The notes: generated from the sequence alone by a model not told the origin. Counted from the first letter of the stretch, positions 32,235-41,422 are shown. The stretch is DNA of 56,769 bases from Tannerella sp. (GCA_031285565.1 JAITVY010000043.1:1-56769); one strand, 5' to 3'. Numbers and translations: made by a program.

Positions 32235-35200
32235 TTAAAAATTAACAGATAAACCAAATGAAATAGATTTCAATAGTGGGTAGTTGTAACCGTCACCATC
32301 TGTACGGTAATTATCTTTAACGGTTGTGTCATGATCAAATCCTTCTAATTGGCTACCCGCGTTAAATACACTGGTAACATCCGTATCTTTTGTCCGTTTG
32401 TATAAAGGAGACCACGTCCATAGATTTTCCCCGGAAACATATACCCTCAGGTCATTGGCTCCGAATTTCCTTGTGATGTGTTTAGGGATTGTATAGCCTA
32501 CATTCAGGTTTTTTAAACGTATATAAGCTACATTTTGCAGATAACGGTCATTTGGCAGCGCCAATTGTCCGTTCGTATTCTGTGCAGTATATCCGGAAAG
32601 TAACGGCAGGTATGCATCAAAGTTTTGCAGTTCCGGACGGAACATCTCATCTTCCTGCCAACGCGGATAAGCATTATACGGGCGGTTGTACTGTCCCCAG
32701 AAACGTGATTCGCGGGAAGGGTACCATTGTTGTTTGCCTACTCCCTGGAAAAGGGAAGAAAAGAAAAATCCATTCCAGTCGGCAGCTAAGGTAATACCAT
32801 AAATATAACGCGGTTCTTTATTACCGATAATTGTTTTATCGCCTGAATCGCCTACACGGTTTAATCCATGATAGATAACATCATCGCCATCTAAGTTTTT
32901 GAACTTCAGGTCTCCCACATAATTCTTCCGGGTATTATGCGCCAGGATATTTGATTGCGAAGGTGAATTGTCGATTTCTTCCTGCGATTGGAATAGTCCT
33001 TCTACACGGTATCCCCAAATTTCCCCGATAACTTTTCCAGCATAATGTTCATCGTCTGCCAATGTTTTTTCCGGATTGTAGTAGTCGGTAATAACCGATT
33101 TATAATCGGCCAATGTGAATTTAACATCATAATGGAATGGTTTGCCTGCCAAATTGAATTGATCCATCCAACTGATTGTAAATTCCCATCCGGTAGTTCG
33201 CATACTTCCATAGTTTCCTTTCGGCACATCAGCTCCAAAGACCGCCGGTACGCTCGGGCCTACGGTGTACATATCGTCTGTCCAACGCCTGTAAACGTCT
33301 CCCGAAAATGATAGTCGATTGCTTAAAGCGCTGATGTCTAAACCTAAATCGCCGGATGTTACCGTTTCCCAGGTTAATCCGTTGGGGATAACATCGGGTT
33401 GGCTTGTTTTTTGAGGACGTACGCCATTAAGAATGCGTTCGGATTGTTCGATTTCGAAATTTTCTGTAAACGTATAAGGCTTTATCGAACCGTTTCCTAA
33501 TGAACCGTACGAAATACGGAACTTAACATTGGATAACGCATCACTGCTTACATTCCAAAAGGGTTCTTCGGATATTCGCCATCCGGCTGAGATAGACGGG
33601 AAAAACGCCCATTGTTCATTGTCCGGGAATTTGGATGAACCATCGTAACGTCCATTGAATTCCAAAAGATAACGCTCGCTGAAGTTATAATTTACCCTGA
33701 AAAAACCGCCTGCTATCCGCCATTTTTCGTATCCACCCTCAGTGGCAATATTGGAACCCAACGCCAGGTTAATATCCTTAGCATCTTCATATACAATCCC
33801 ATTTCGTGTGGTCATCGTATTTTTATATACGGATTGTTCGTAGTTGTAACCTGCCAGCACGTTGAAGTTATGTTTGTCGTTAAATGTTTTGATATAGTTG
33901 GCATACACATTGGTGGCCAGGTATTCCGTTGTATACTTTCTATTTTGCAGGTCGTTGGTATTTGTTCCTGCATAACTGGTAACTCCTTCGTAACGGCTGT
34001 AAGGAACCTGAACGCGTACCCGTTGGTGTGTATAATCCGTATTCTGGAATGTAAAGTCTGCCCTCACGATCAGGCTTTTATTCAAAAACTCAGCTTTGAT
34101 CCCGGTTTTACTTTTTACGATCCGTTGGTTTAAGTCGGAATAGCTTTTTCCTAAATACCGGTCTCCGACTGTATAAGCAGAGGGAAATGATAATGTGCCA
34201 TCCGGATTTAACAGTGGCGCCAATGGAGGACCCTCATCTGCGATGTTGCGCCAGATATTGCCACCCTCACCGACATTGACAGGTTGATGGTATTTCATAC
34301 TGGAATATTCCGTATTGTTATCTAACTGCAACCACTTGGTTATATTAATAACTCCTTTGGCACGCAGGTTGTACATGGAATATTTATCGGTATTATAGCG
34401 GTATAAGCCATCTTCTCCGTTGTAACGTCCGGTCAGATAGAATGAAGCAATGTCACTACCTCCGGATACGGAAACGTTATGATCCTGTGCGAAGAAACTG
34501 CTTTTGTATAATTCTTTATACCAATCCGTACTATAGTAATATTCGTAAGCGCCGGTCGTGGGATTGACTTCTACCCTTGGTAAGCTGGGATCTTCCCACC
34601 TGCGTTTGATTTCTGCAAGGTATGCGGGCGAAAACGACATGGTTTTATTGATTGCCGTGGGGGTGTTTCCATTATCATTCCATCTCGACCATGCATCACT
34701 GAAATTTTGTGCCCAGGGGTATGAGTCCGTAATATTGTCGGGCATCGTAGTCGGCGATTTGGACGAAAAATTAGCTGTATACGTAACGGAGGCTTTGCCT
34801 TTGGACGCTGATTTGGTGGTGATTAATACAACACCAAAAGCAGCCCGTGCCCCGTAAATAGATGCCGATGCTGCATCTTTAAGAACGGAGATACTTTCAA
34901 TATCATTTGGGTTTAACATACTCGGATTCCCTTCCACACCATCAATTAAGATCAAAGCGCTTCCTCCCTGTCCGATAGATGTGGTTCCACGGATATTATA
35001 GGATGGCGATTGCGTAGGTTTACCATCAGACATGTTGATATTCAGGTTGGGAATCACCCCTACCAATCCATGGGATATATTGGTAATCGGCCTTTTCTCA
35101 AAAACCTCTGAGGTAACCTGGTCCACAGCTCCGGTCAGGTTTACTTTCTTTTGTACTCCATATCCTACTACTACCACTTCTTCTATAGTCTGGGCATCTT

Positions 35201-35807
35201 CGCGTAAAGTAACAGTGATCATTGCCTGGTTTCCAACTGCTATTCCCTGGGTAACATATCCAATATATGAAATCTGTAGCGTAGCATTGGGTGCAACCGA
35301 CAATGTGAATTTACCGTCAATATCTGTGATAATCCCATTGGTTGTCCCTTTTTCTACAACATTGCCTCCAATAATAGGCTCGCCGTAGGTGTCGGTAACA
35401 GTACCGCTGATCCTTTTCTTATCCTGTTGTTGGATAACCGGTTCTGCTTTTTTTCCAATATAAATCTGACGGTCGTTAATCTGGTATGTATTACCTGTTT
35501 GTAAGAATAATTGATCCAGTATTTTATCAATTGTTTGTTCTTTTATATCAATGCGTACTTTCCTGTTGGTATTTAATGCATTGTCATTATAAAGAAACAA
35601 ATATTCACTGTTTCGTTCAATTTCATCCAGGACTTCCCCAACTGTTTTGTCAATCATTTTTAATGAAAGAAACGTAGATTGGGAGTAGGAAGTGTGAGTA
35701 TATATGAAGCTTATTCCCATGATCATGAGTAAAAAGGTTAGTTTCATAATTCTCACTAATTTTCCGTAAATAGCATGTAAAATGCCATTTTTTTGTTTGT
35801 TTATCAT
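32235..35807 (-). CDS. SusC/RagA-family TonB-linked receptor with STN signalling domain
   Basis: 1190-residue outer-membrane transporter. It opens MINKQKNGILHAIYGKLVRI followed by a hydrophobic export segment (about 22-36). Next come an STN/secretin-like domain (about 48-115) that contacts FecR, a carboxypeptidase-like domain (about 132-202), the VVVGYG TonB-box region (211-217), and a plug with IRGTTSIGQGG and LIDGVEGNP. SVLKDAASASIYGARAAFGV and a barrel ending SFGLSVNF complete it. The STN domain, together with the adjacent FecR and ECF sigma genes, indicates trans-envelope induction by substrate. SusD follows by 12 bp. Confidence 0.96.
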   Translation of the reverse strand: MINKQKNGILHAIYGKLVRIMKLTFLLMIMGISFIYTHTSYSQSTFLSLKMIDKTVGEVLDEIERNSEYLFLYNDNALNTNRKVRIDIKEQTIDKILDQLFLQTGNTYQINDRQIYIGKKAEPVIQQQDKKRISGTVTDTYGEPIIGGNVVEKGTTNGIITDIDGKFTLSVAPNATLQISYIGYVTQGIAVGNQAMITVTLREDAQTIEEVVVVGYGVQKKVNLTGAVDQVTSEVFEKRPITNISHGLVGVIPNLNINMSDGKPTQSPSYNIRGTTSIGQGGSALILIDGVEGNPSMLNPNDIESISVLKDAASASIYGARAAFGVVLITTKSASKGKASVTYTANFSSKSPTTMPDNITDSYPWAQNFSDAWSRWNDNGNTPTAINKTMSFSPAYLAEIKRRWEDPSLPRVEVNPTTGAYEYYYSTDWYKELYKSSFFAQDHNVSVSGGSDIASFYLTGRYNGEDGLYRYNTDKYSMYNLRAKGVINITKWLQLDNNTEYSSMKYHQPVNVGEGGNIWRNIADEGPPLAPLLNPDGTLSFPSAYTVGDRYLGKSYSDLNQRIVKSKTGIKAEFLNKSLIVRADFTFQNTDYTHQRVRVQVPYSRYEGVTSYAGTNTNDLQNRKYTTEYLATNVYANYIKTFNDKHNFNVLAGYNYEQSVYKNTMTTRNGIVYEDAKDINLALGSNIATEGGYEKWRIAGGFFRVNYNFSERYLLEFNGRYDGSSKFPDNEQWAFFPSISAGWRISEEPFWNVSSDALSNVKFRISYGSLGNGSIKPYTFTENFEIEQSERILNGVRPQKTSQPDVIPNGLTWETVTSGDLGLDISALSNRLSFSGDVYRRWTDDMYTVGPSVPAVFGADVPKGNYGSMRTTGWEFTISWMDQFNLAGKPFHYDVKFTLADYKSVITDYYNPEKTLADDEHYAGKVIGEIWGYRVEGLFQSQEEIDNSPSQSNILAHNTRKNYVGDLKFKNLDGDDVIYHGLNRVGDSGDKTIIGNKEPRYIYGITLAADWNGFFFSSLFQGVGKQQWYPSRESRFWGQYNRPYNAYPRWQEDEMFRPELQNFDAYLPLLSGYTAQNTNGQLALPNDRYLQNVAYIRLKNLNVGYTIPKHITRKFGANDLRVYVSGENLWTWSPLYKRTKDTDVTSVFNAGSQLEGFDHDTTVKDNYRTDGDGYNYPLLKSISFGLSVNF

Positions 35808-35852
35808 ACTTTTGTGTTGAGTTAAAGTTATAACTAAAATTATATAGGTTGT

Positions 35853-35902
35853 GACTTAAAGTCGTTTACAGCCAAAAGATACCGCAAATATTTTTTGGCT
35901 GT
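35853..35902 (-). promoter_or_regulatory. susC leader: palindrome and hairpin around a near -7 box
   Basis: In the 107-bp fecR-susC gap, ACAGCCAAAA (35868-35877) and its complement (35893-35902) form a hairpin. Its loop holds AATATTTG on the minus strand, one mismatch from TAnnTTTG. A separate 11-bp palindrome gacttaaagtc lies at 35853-35863. One of these may be the target of the adjacent ECF sigma. On the plus strand the hairpin is followed by a T-tract and could instead stop antisense transcripts. Confidence 0.4.
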
Positions 35903-35914
35903 TTTTTGGTTTTT

Positions 35915-37156
35915 CTACTCCATAGGCAATTGGGTTTTTTGGGTGAAACTTAAGTAATGAATATTATTCTTTTGCTGGTATTGGATGGGTGCGGTATAGC
36001 ATAATCCTCCCAATACGCTTTCGATGTCTTCTTTCATATCCATTTTACCGGAATATAGCATTTCACCGACCATCTCATCAAATTCAATAGTTATCCCGTA
36101 ATAATTGGAGATGCGGTTTAATATGTGGGCAAGCGTTTCGCTTTTATAAATATAGTAGCCTTCTTTCCAGGAGATGTAGTTTTTTACATTGACATTCCGG
36201 ATTTGTGTCTCTTCTCCTGTAAGGCTAAATAGTTGGTTAGGAGATAATATCGTTTCAATGGATTGCTGTTCGTTTTTGGTTTTTACCGTGACACTTCCGG
36301 ATATAAGTACAATTGTTTGCGATGTTTCTTCTTTATAAGCGCTGATGTTAAAAGAAGTACCCAATACGTTTATATCCAGTTGCTTTGTTTTGACGATAAA
36401 CGGGCGGTCTTTGTCGGGGCTTACTTCCATATACGCTTCGCCTTCAATAAAGATTTCCCTTTTTGTCTTTTCAAAGACCGGGGGATATACTACCCGTGAG
36501 GCTGCATTTAACCATAATTTTGTCCCGTCGGATAGAATCAGCGATGAAAATTTCCCTTTAGGAATGATTACCTGGTTATAAGTTGTCGGTTGGTCTGTTT
36601 TTACCTGGTCAATGGTCTCCTCTATTTTTATTGAATTAATCTCTGCTTCTCCTTTATTATTGTATTTGATCTCCGTATGATTGTCTTTTACGGCAATGCT
36701 ATTGTTCCCGGAAAGGATAACCTGAATATCGTCGCCTGTTAAATCGGGTTTGGAAATATCTTCGATCTCAATTTTATTTTCGGCTATGACAGTTGGATAT
36801 GCTTCTGCTGTTTTCAATTGCCGGAATAAAAAGAGGCCGGTTATTAATATTGTAGCAGCGATTGTTGAAACCCAAATATAAAATCGCCGGAGTTTGGTAT
36901 GCGTATGTTTTTTGTTTTCGATCTTTACATTCAGCCATATATCTTTGATTTCATCATCGGCGAGCGACTCATTCGCTTCTGTTAGTTTTTGAATGTAGTG
37001 TAAGGCAAGTTCATAATCATTATGGTTGACTTTTCCTTTCCTTATCAGGTTGTGCCAGTAGTTGCTGCTTTCTTTTGTCGGGTGATGGACATAAGAAATA
37101 AAATCCTCATTTTCTAACAGGTCTTCCAGTGTATATGTGACTGTTTTCCTCATCAA
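35915..37156 (-). CDS. FecR-family anti-sigma factor
   Basis: 413-residue single-pass inner-membrane regulator. The N-terminal cytosolic part (residues 1-90) should bind the ECF sigma. A membrane helix lies at about 93-111 (FYIWVSTIAATILITGLFLF). The periplasmic FecR domain (about 190-300) has IPKGKFSSLILSDGTKLWLN, EIFIEGEAYMEV and VLGTSFNISAY. A C-terminal DUF4974/STN-contact domain (about 330-405) has ILNRISNYYGITIEFD. It follows the sigma gene by 57 bp and precedes the STN-bearing susC, the standard cell-surface signalling triad. Confidence 0.94.
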   Translation of the reverse strand: MMRKTVTYTLEDLLENEDFISYVHHPTKESSNYWHNLIRKGKVNHNDYELALHYIQKLTEANESLADDEIKDIWLNVKIENKKHTHTKLRRFYIWVSTIAATILITGLFLFRQLKTAEAYPTVIAENKIEIEDISKPDLTGDDIQVILSGNNSIAVKDNHTEIKYNNKGEAEINSIKIEETIDQVKTDQPTTYNQVIIPKGKFSSLILSDGTKLWLNAASRVVYPPVFEKTKREIFIEGEAYMEVSPDKDRPFIVKTKQLDINVLGTSFNISAYKEETSQTIVLISGSVTVKTKNEQQSIETILSPNQLFSLTGEETQIRNVNVKNYISWKEGYYIYKSETLAHILNRISNYYGITIEFDEMVGEMLYSGKMDMKEDIESVLGGLCYTAPIQYQQKNNIHYLSFTQKTQLPME

Positions 37157-37213
37157 TTATATTGTTTTTTTATAATATTCAGTTTGTTTTTATGTATTCA
37201 AATCATATGCTGA

Positions 37214-37786
37214 TCAACCAACCGATGTTATATCCGGTTTTGTAGCGTTTCGGATGCTGCTTATTGTACGATGCAACAGGTTTCTGACCGACTGGTAATT
37301 CATGTGCATCAGTTTGCATATATCTTCAAATGAAAGTTCTTCTACAAACCGGTAGTAAAGCACTTCTTTTTGCCGGGAGGTGATCTTCTTCATAAATTCT
37401 TCCAGTTTCTTTTTTTGTTCGGTTAATTGTTCCTGTTCTATGATCTGATGTTCCACCGGGAATTCGATATGAAAAGCGGGTTCAATCAAATCTAAACGAT
37501 GGTGTTCTACTTCTTTTTTAAACAGATTGAAGAGTGTGTTTCTCATTGTGGTGAAAAGATATACTTTTACGTTTTCGATAGGAATTAGCCTGGAACGGTT
37601 TACGTAAAGCTTGGTGAAAACGTCTTGTACACAATCTTTCACAACTTCCCGGTTCGTAGTAAAATGCATGCCGTAAGCAAATAGTATATTGACGTATGTT
37701 GTATATAATTCCGCATATGCTTCTTCGTCTCCCTCAAGGAATAAAATCCATAATTTTTTCTCATATGTGATCTTTTGTTCTCTCAT
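37214..37786 (-). CDS. ECF RNA polymerase sigma-70 factor
   Basis: 190-residue group IV sigma of the Bacteroidetes SusCD/FecR-associated class. Region 2 includes DEEAYAELYTTYVNILFAYG and VVKDCVQDVFTKLYVNR. Region 4 includes SRQKEVLYYRFVEELSFEDICKLM-type sequence and MNYQSVRNLLHRTISSIR. It should direct transcription of the SusCD genes once released from FecR. It is the first gene of the cluster. A PhoB-like box and -7 element lie about 220 bp upstream beyond a pseudogene remnant, with no coding sequence in between. Confidence 0.93.
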   Translation of the reverse strand: MREQKITYEKKLWILFLEGDEEAYAELYTTYVNILFAYGMHFTTNREVVKDCVQDVFTKLYVNRSRLIPIENVKVYLFTTMRNTLFNLFKKEVEHHRLDLIEPAFHIEFPVEHQIIEQEQLTEQKKKLEEFMKKITSRQKEVLYYRFVEELSFEDICKLMHMNYQSVRNLLHRTISSIRNATKPDITSVG

Positions 37787-37917
37787 GAAAATATAGATTC
37801 CCGGGTAGTGTTATTTATATAAATTTAGACAATATTGTTTCAATTTTGTACTCAAAAGGGACGCTCTTTTAACATTTAGTACTCTCGTTTGTTTTTATAG
37901 GTGCTGATGCAGGGCCT

Positions 37918-37974
37918 CTAAATGGATAATTGTGATAAAAGAACGTCTGGTAAGAACTGTAATTTGCTGTTCGT
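37918..37974 (-). pseudogene. Decayed 5' end of a TonB receptor paralogue
   Basis: Reading the minus strand from 37974, the frame gives xNSKLQFLPDVLLSQLSI then TAG at 37920-37918. It aligns to the start of the receptor at 26680 (MIRKLQFLIGILFI). The start codon is ACG instead of ATG. The 11-mer aactgtaattt is identical at 37955-37965 and 26661-26671 with the same 6-base spacing to the start. Homology continues upstream through the promoter to about 38070. Downstream similarity is lost, so only the leader and a signal-peptide scrap remain. Confidence 0.7.
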
Positions 37975-38008
37975 ATATTATATATTATTATGTGAAATAA
38001 ATTGAATG

Positions 38009-38065
38009 CAAAATAACGAGTTCTTTGTTACAAACGAGTTACGCAAAAGTTAAAGTGGTATTAAG
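38009..38065 (-). promoter_or_regulatory. Second PhoB-like direct-repeat box with -7 element
   Basis: On the minus strand CTTAATA, TTTAACT, CGTAACT and TGTAACA run every 11 bp (plus 38065 down to 38026). The same TTATTTTG -7 box follows (38016-38009). Box length, spacing to the -7 and spacing to the start-codon position agree with 26714-26770 to within 1 bp. The half-sites are conserved although the gene behind them is gone. The next intact gene in this direction is the ECF sigma at 37786. Confidence 0.68.
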
Positions 38066-38110
38066 AAGGGGACTTGATTAAGAATGAAAAATTAAAAATG
38101 AAGCACCAAT

Positions 38111-38209
38111 CGTCATTTCGACTGAAAGGAGAATTGAAAATCGGCCATAGCTAAATCACATAAAAGCAATGGAATAGTTTTAGTGAGATCTCTCACGTTC
38201 GAGATGACG
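38111..38209. repeat. Palindromic intergenic repeat, cgtcatttcga family, copy C
   Basis: Termini CGTCATTTCGA (38111-38121) and TCGAGATGACG (38199-38209) are complementary at 10 of 11 positions. The first 20 bases, cgtcatttcgactgaaagga, are identical to copy D at 46087. It is 99 bp long, between the GH5 gene and the second PhoB-like box. Confidence 0.75.
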
Positions 38210-38244
38210 GTCTCTTTCATTGTCAATTGTCAATTATTTTCAGA

Positions 38245-39984
38245 CTATCTGCTTTTCAAAATTTTGTGTGCTTGCCTGATACCGTTTCCTTCCAGAACAA
38301 TGACATATATACCCTGACGCCAGTTCCCTGAATAGATGGAGTTTATTCCTTGTGTTAGTATATTGGTTGAAATGATAGCACCTGATATTGAAAAAATGGT
38401 TGCTTTGTTGTATGTTCCGTCGTTGTTAAATATTAAATTATTTAGATTTGAATCGAAATATGTGTAAACGTCCAGTTTACCGACATGCGTATTTGAGGTA
38501 TAATCAACCTGTATTTTTTCCAGTTTTATATTGCTAAAGGATATGGTTGCCGGTGCAGGGATTACTCCCAGGTCGAAAACAATTCTGCCCTGGGGATCGT
38601 CCGATGACTTCATAGTAAAAACATATGAATAAGATTCATTGGTATTATAAAGTTTAAAAGGATAATAATCGCTATATGCGTCCCAGGGAGTGTCGTTCCT
38701 GCCGACATATGATGATGCCGTACATTCTTTTGAAGCAGAGGCCGTGAATGTTAACCTGTATTGTTTGTCTTTTTCGATGGGAACATTAAATTTCATCAAC
38801 TGCAGGTGCCAGGAATCGGTTCCTTCTTTTGTTACCTTAATGGTTAGCTGGTTATTTTCATTAGACATGTTTCCGGCAGCGTTGGATAATGTCTGAAAAT
38901 ACCATCCATCCTGTCCGTTTTTTTCGAAATCACTTTCATAGATTACGGATGTTTCCATAGGTACGGGTTCCGGGAGCGGATTATGTAATAACGCATTTAC
39001 CAATGGTTGTTGATATTTTTCCGTTGCCGGGTTATAGATGCCGAATCCTGAGCTGAATTCCCAGTAAGCCCAGCTATAGCCCAGCTCTTCGAAGAATCGT
39101 GACAGGAAAGTTGTCCATCGTGCGCGGGAATCCATATCGGCCTTATTAAAAGAGCCAAACTCGCCTACATGGACAGGTATATTATGTTTTTCTGCAAACA
39201 ATTTTACTTCCCGGAAGTCCTGCCTGACGGCTTCGCGTTCAGTTTCTGTGTCCAGCCATTTAACGCCTGTTATATGCCCCATATTGGCAAAATCTGCTCC
39301 CTGATGTGTGAAATCAAATGGGCTATAATAATGTACTGTCAGGATCAGATTTTTGTCATTGGGTAGTTCCAGCAAGTCTAATCCTGATGTTCCGCTCCAG
39401 TTGGAAGAACATATAAGGACATAACGGTTGGGATTTGTTTTTCGGATCTCAGATACAGCTTCTGCTGCGAATTGGTTCCATAAGCCAGCATCGGCTAAAC
39501 CTTCCTGAGGTTCGTTTAAAATTTCGAAGAGTAAGCTGTCCGGATATGTTTTAAAATAATCTGCTATCTGTTGCCATTGGCTTAAGAACCGGGCTTTTTG
39601 TCCGGCAGGATCTTTAAACAACGACTCATGATGATGCATATTGATTATTATATGCAATTTGTTTTTCAGGGCTTCGTCTACAACTCCTTTTATCCGTTCC
39701 AGGAAGTCTTCTGAAATTGTATACGGTGGCTCTGTTGTTGCTCGTTCGGAAGTGTCCCAACGGATTGGTAGCCTGACATGAGAAAAACCAAGGTCGGCAA
39801 TCATCTTAAAATAGGATGGATTCCAGGGATTACCCCATGCATTTTCGGTAGGAGCTTCAAAGGTGTTCCCTATATTTATTCCTTTACCCAACTGTTTATT
39901 CATCTCAAATGCAGTACCTTTTTCCTGTGCAAACAATGAAAAAGATGATAATAAAATAAAGCAAAGGAATAATATTTGTTTCAT
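38245..39984 (-). CDS. Secreted GH5 endoglucanase with CBM-like and T9SS sorting domains
   Basis: 579-residue extracellular glycoside hydrolase. A signal peptide ends near SLFAQ (residue 20). A GH5 barrel (about 25-335) has LGKGINIGNTFEAP, HVRLPIRW and HHH at 117-119, the acid/base E158 in ILNEP, HYY at 218-220 and nucleophile E275 in VGEFGS. A CBM4/9-like jelly roll (about 345-500) has WYFQTLSNAAGN and YRLTFTASASKE. The C-terminal type A T9SS signal (about 505-579) has IFSISGAI, GIYVIVLEGNG and HKILKSR. It probably cuts beta-1,4-glucan or a related plant glucan. It follows hflX by 49 bp. Confidence 0.92.
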   Translation of the reverse strand: MKQILFLCFILLSSFSLFAQEKGTAFEMNKQLGKGINIGNTFEAPTENAWGNPWNPSYFKMIADLGFSHVRLPIRWDTSERATTEPPYTISEDFLERIKGVVDEALKNKLHIIINMHHHESLFKDPAGQKARFLSQWQQIADYFKTYPDSLLFEILNEPQEGLADAGLWNQFAAEAVSEIRKTNPNRYVLICSSNWSGTSGLDLLELPNDKNLILTVHYYSPFDFTHQGADFANMGHITGVKWLDTETEREAVRQDFREVKLFAEKHNIPVHVGEFGSFNKADMDSRARWTTFLSRFFEELGYSWAYWEFSSGFGIYNPATEKYQQPLVNALLHNPLPEPVPMETSVIYESDFEKNGQDGWYFQTLSNAAGNMSNENNQLTIKVTKEGTDSWHLQLMKFNVPIEKDKQYRLTFTASASKECTASSYVGRNDTPWDAYSDYYPFKLYNTNESYSYVFTMKSSDDPQGRIVFDLGVIPAPATISFSNIKLEKIQVDYTSNTHVGKLDVYTYFDSNLNNLIFNNDGTYNKATIFSISGAIISTNILTQGINSIYSGNWRQGIYVIVLEGNGIRQAHKILKSR

Positions 39985-40033
39985 GATTATTCAATATTTC
40001 AGGTTCAAAGCTCCAACGTTTAATGTTTCAGGT

Positions 40034-41248
40034 TTATTCTTCTTCGCTATAATCCTGATAAAGAAAATCATTATAAGGGAAGCGTTGTATATGAATGGCT
40101 TTTACCCGTTCGTATAAAAGCGATTTCAGCGCTTCTATATTTACTTTGTTCTTGGCCGAAATGAAAATACAATTTTCCCGTAATTTATTCATCCAGGTTT
40201 CCTTAAGTTCATTTAAAGAAATGTTCTCACGTGTACTGGGTGTCAGATCATCTTCTTCTTTCGGAACAAACGTGAAGGCATCAATTTTATTGAAAATCAG
40301 AATTACCGGTTTATCTTTGGCATCAATTTCGGCCAGTGTCTTGTTTACAACTTCAATTTGTTCTTCAAAAGTCGGGTGCGAAATATCAACCACATGTAAT
40401 AACAAGTCGGCTTCACGAACCTCGTCCAGTGTCGACTTAAATGACTCCACCAGTTCGGTTGGTAATTTGCGGATGAATCCGACCGTATCGGATAAGAGAA
40501 ACGGAAGGTTTTCAACAATTACTTTTCGCACGGTTGTATCTAACGTTGCGAAAAGTTTGTTTTCGGCAAAGACCTCGCTTTTGCTTAAAAGATTCATCAG
40601 GGTAGATTTCCCAACATTGGTATAACCAACAAGGGCAACACGTACCATTTTGCCCCGGTTTTTCCGTTGTGACGATTTTTGCCGATCAATTTCTATAAGG
40701 TCTTTTTTCAGTTTGGCTATCTTATCCTGGATAATCCGTTTATCGGTTTCCAACTGTGTTTCGCCCGGTCCACGCATTCCTACACCTCCCCGCTGACGCT
40801 CCAGATGTGTCCATAAACGTGTTAAACGTGGAAGCATATACTTATATTGGGCCAATTCAACTTGTGTTTTGGCATGTGCCGTTTGAGCTCTGCGTGCGAA
40901 AATATCAAGGATTAGATTTGTCCGGTCGAGAATCCGCACCTTCAGTTCTTTTTCTATGTTGCGAATTTGCTTGGCCGAAAGCTCGTCATCGAATACAACG
41001 ATACCAATTTCGTGTTCAACGACATACTCTTTTATTTCCTGTAGTTTGCCGGAGCCAACAAATGTAACCGAATTCGGATAGTCTAACCGCTGATAAAATT
41101 GTTTGACAGGTCTGATACCTGCCGTCTCGGCTAAAAATTCCAACTCGTCCAGATATTCTTTTACTTGCCGTTCGTTCTGTTCCTGCGTGATCAAACCGAC
41201 TAATACGGCTTTTTCGGTTTGTTCTTCTGTTATTATAAAATCTTTCAA
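40034..41248 (-). CDS. hflX: GTPase HflX
   Basis: Ribosome-associated GTPase that splits stalled 70S particles under stress. The N-terminal HflX domain has VGLITQEQNERQVKEYLDEL and NSVTFVGSGKLQEIK, and a helical linker ends RLTRLWTHLERQRGGVGMRG. The G domain has P-loop GYTNVGKS (about residues 208-215), TLDTT, DTVGFI and NKID. Its 404 residues are typical. It is preceded by the -7 box TATTTTTG at 41271-41278. Confidence 0.95.
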   Translation of the reverse strand: MKDFIITEEQTEKAVLVGLITQEQNERQVKEYLDELEFLAETAGIRPVKQFYQRLDYPNSVTFVGSGKLQEIKEYVVEHEIGIVVFDDELSAKQIRNIEKELKVRILDRTNLILDIFARRAQTAHAKTQVELAQYKYMLPRLTRLWTHLERQRGGVGMRGPGETQLETDKRIIQDKIAKLKKDLIEIDRQKSSQRKNRGKMVRVALVGYTNVGKSTLMNLLSKSEVFAENKLFATLDTTVRKVIVENLPFLLSDTVGFIRKLPTELVESFKSTLDEVREADLLLHVVDISHPTFEEQIEVVNKTLAEIDAKDKPVILIFNKIDAFTFVPKEEDDLTPSTRENISLNELKETWMNKLRENCIFISAKNKVNIEALKSLLYERVKAIHIQRFPYNDFLYQDYSEEE

Positions 41249-41270
41249 ATTCTTCTCTTTATTATATTTG

Positions 41271-41278
41271 CAAAAATA
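41271..41278 (-). promoter_or_regulatory. -7 box for hflX
   Basis: TATTTTTG on the minus strand lies 23 bp upstream of the hflX ATG. A TATATTTG also occurs on the plus strand immediately to the left, making a quasi-palindrome, but no plus-strand gene follows it. Confidence 0.55.
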
Positions 41279-41422
41279 ATGAATCCTTCGGAAAGATTAT
41301 AGTTTCTGGATTAAAGTTTAAGAACTCAGTAGTCAAAGTCGTCGGAATAATGGTTAGTTATTACTTTCTTTCTCTTAACGGCTAAGGAACAGAGCGACTG
41401 GTAACTTCTTAACTTCTGGCTT

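Noticed and set aside
37787..37974. A leader peptide or small gene translated from the second PhoB-like promoter
   Set aside because: There is no usable start codon, the frame stops after 18 codons, and the peptide is best explained as the degraded beginning of a TonB receptor.
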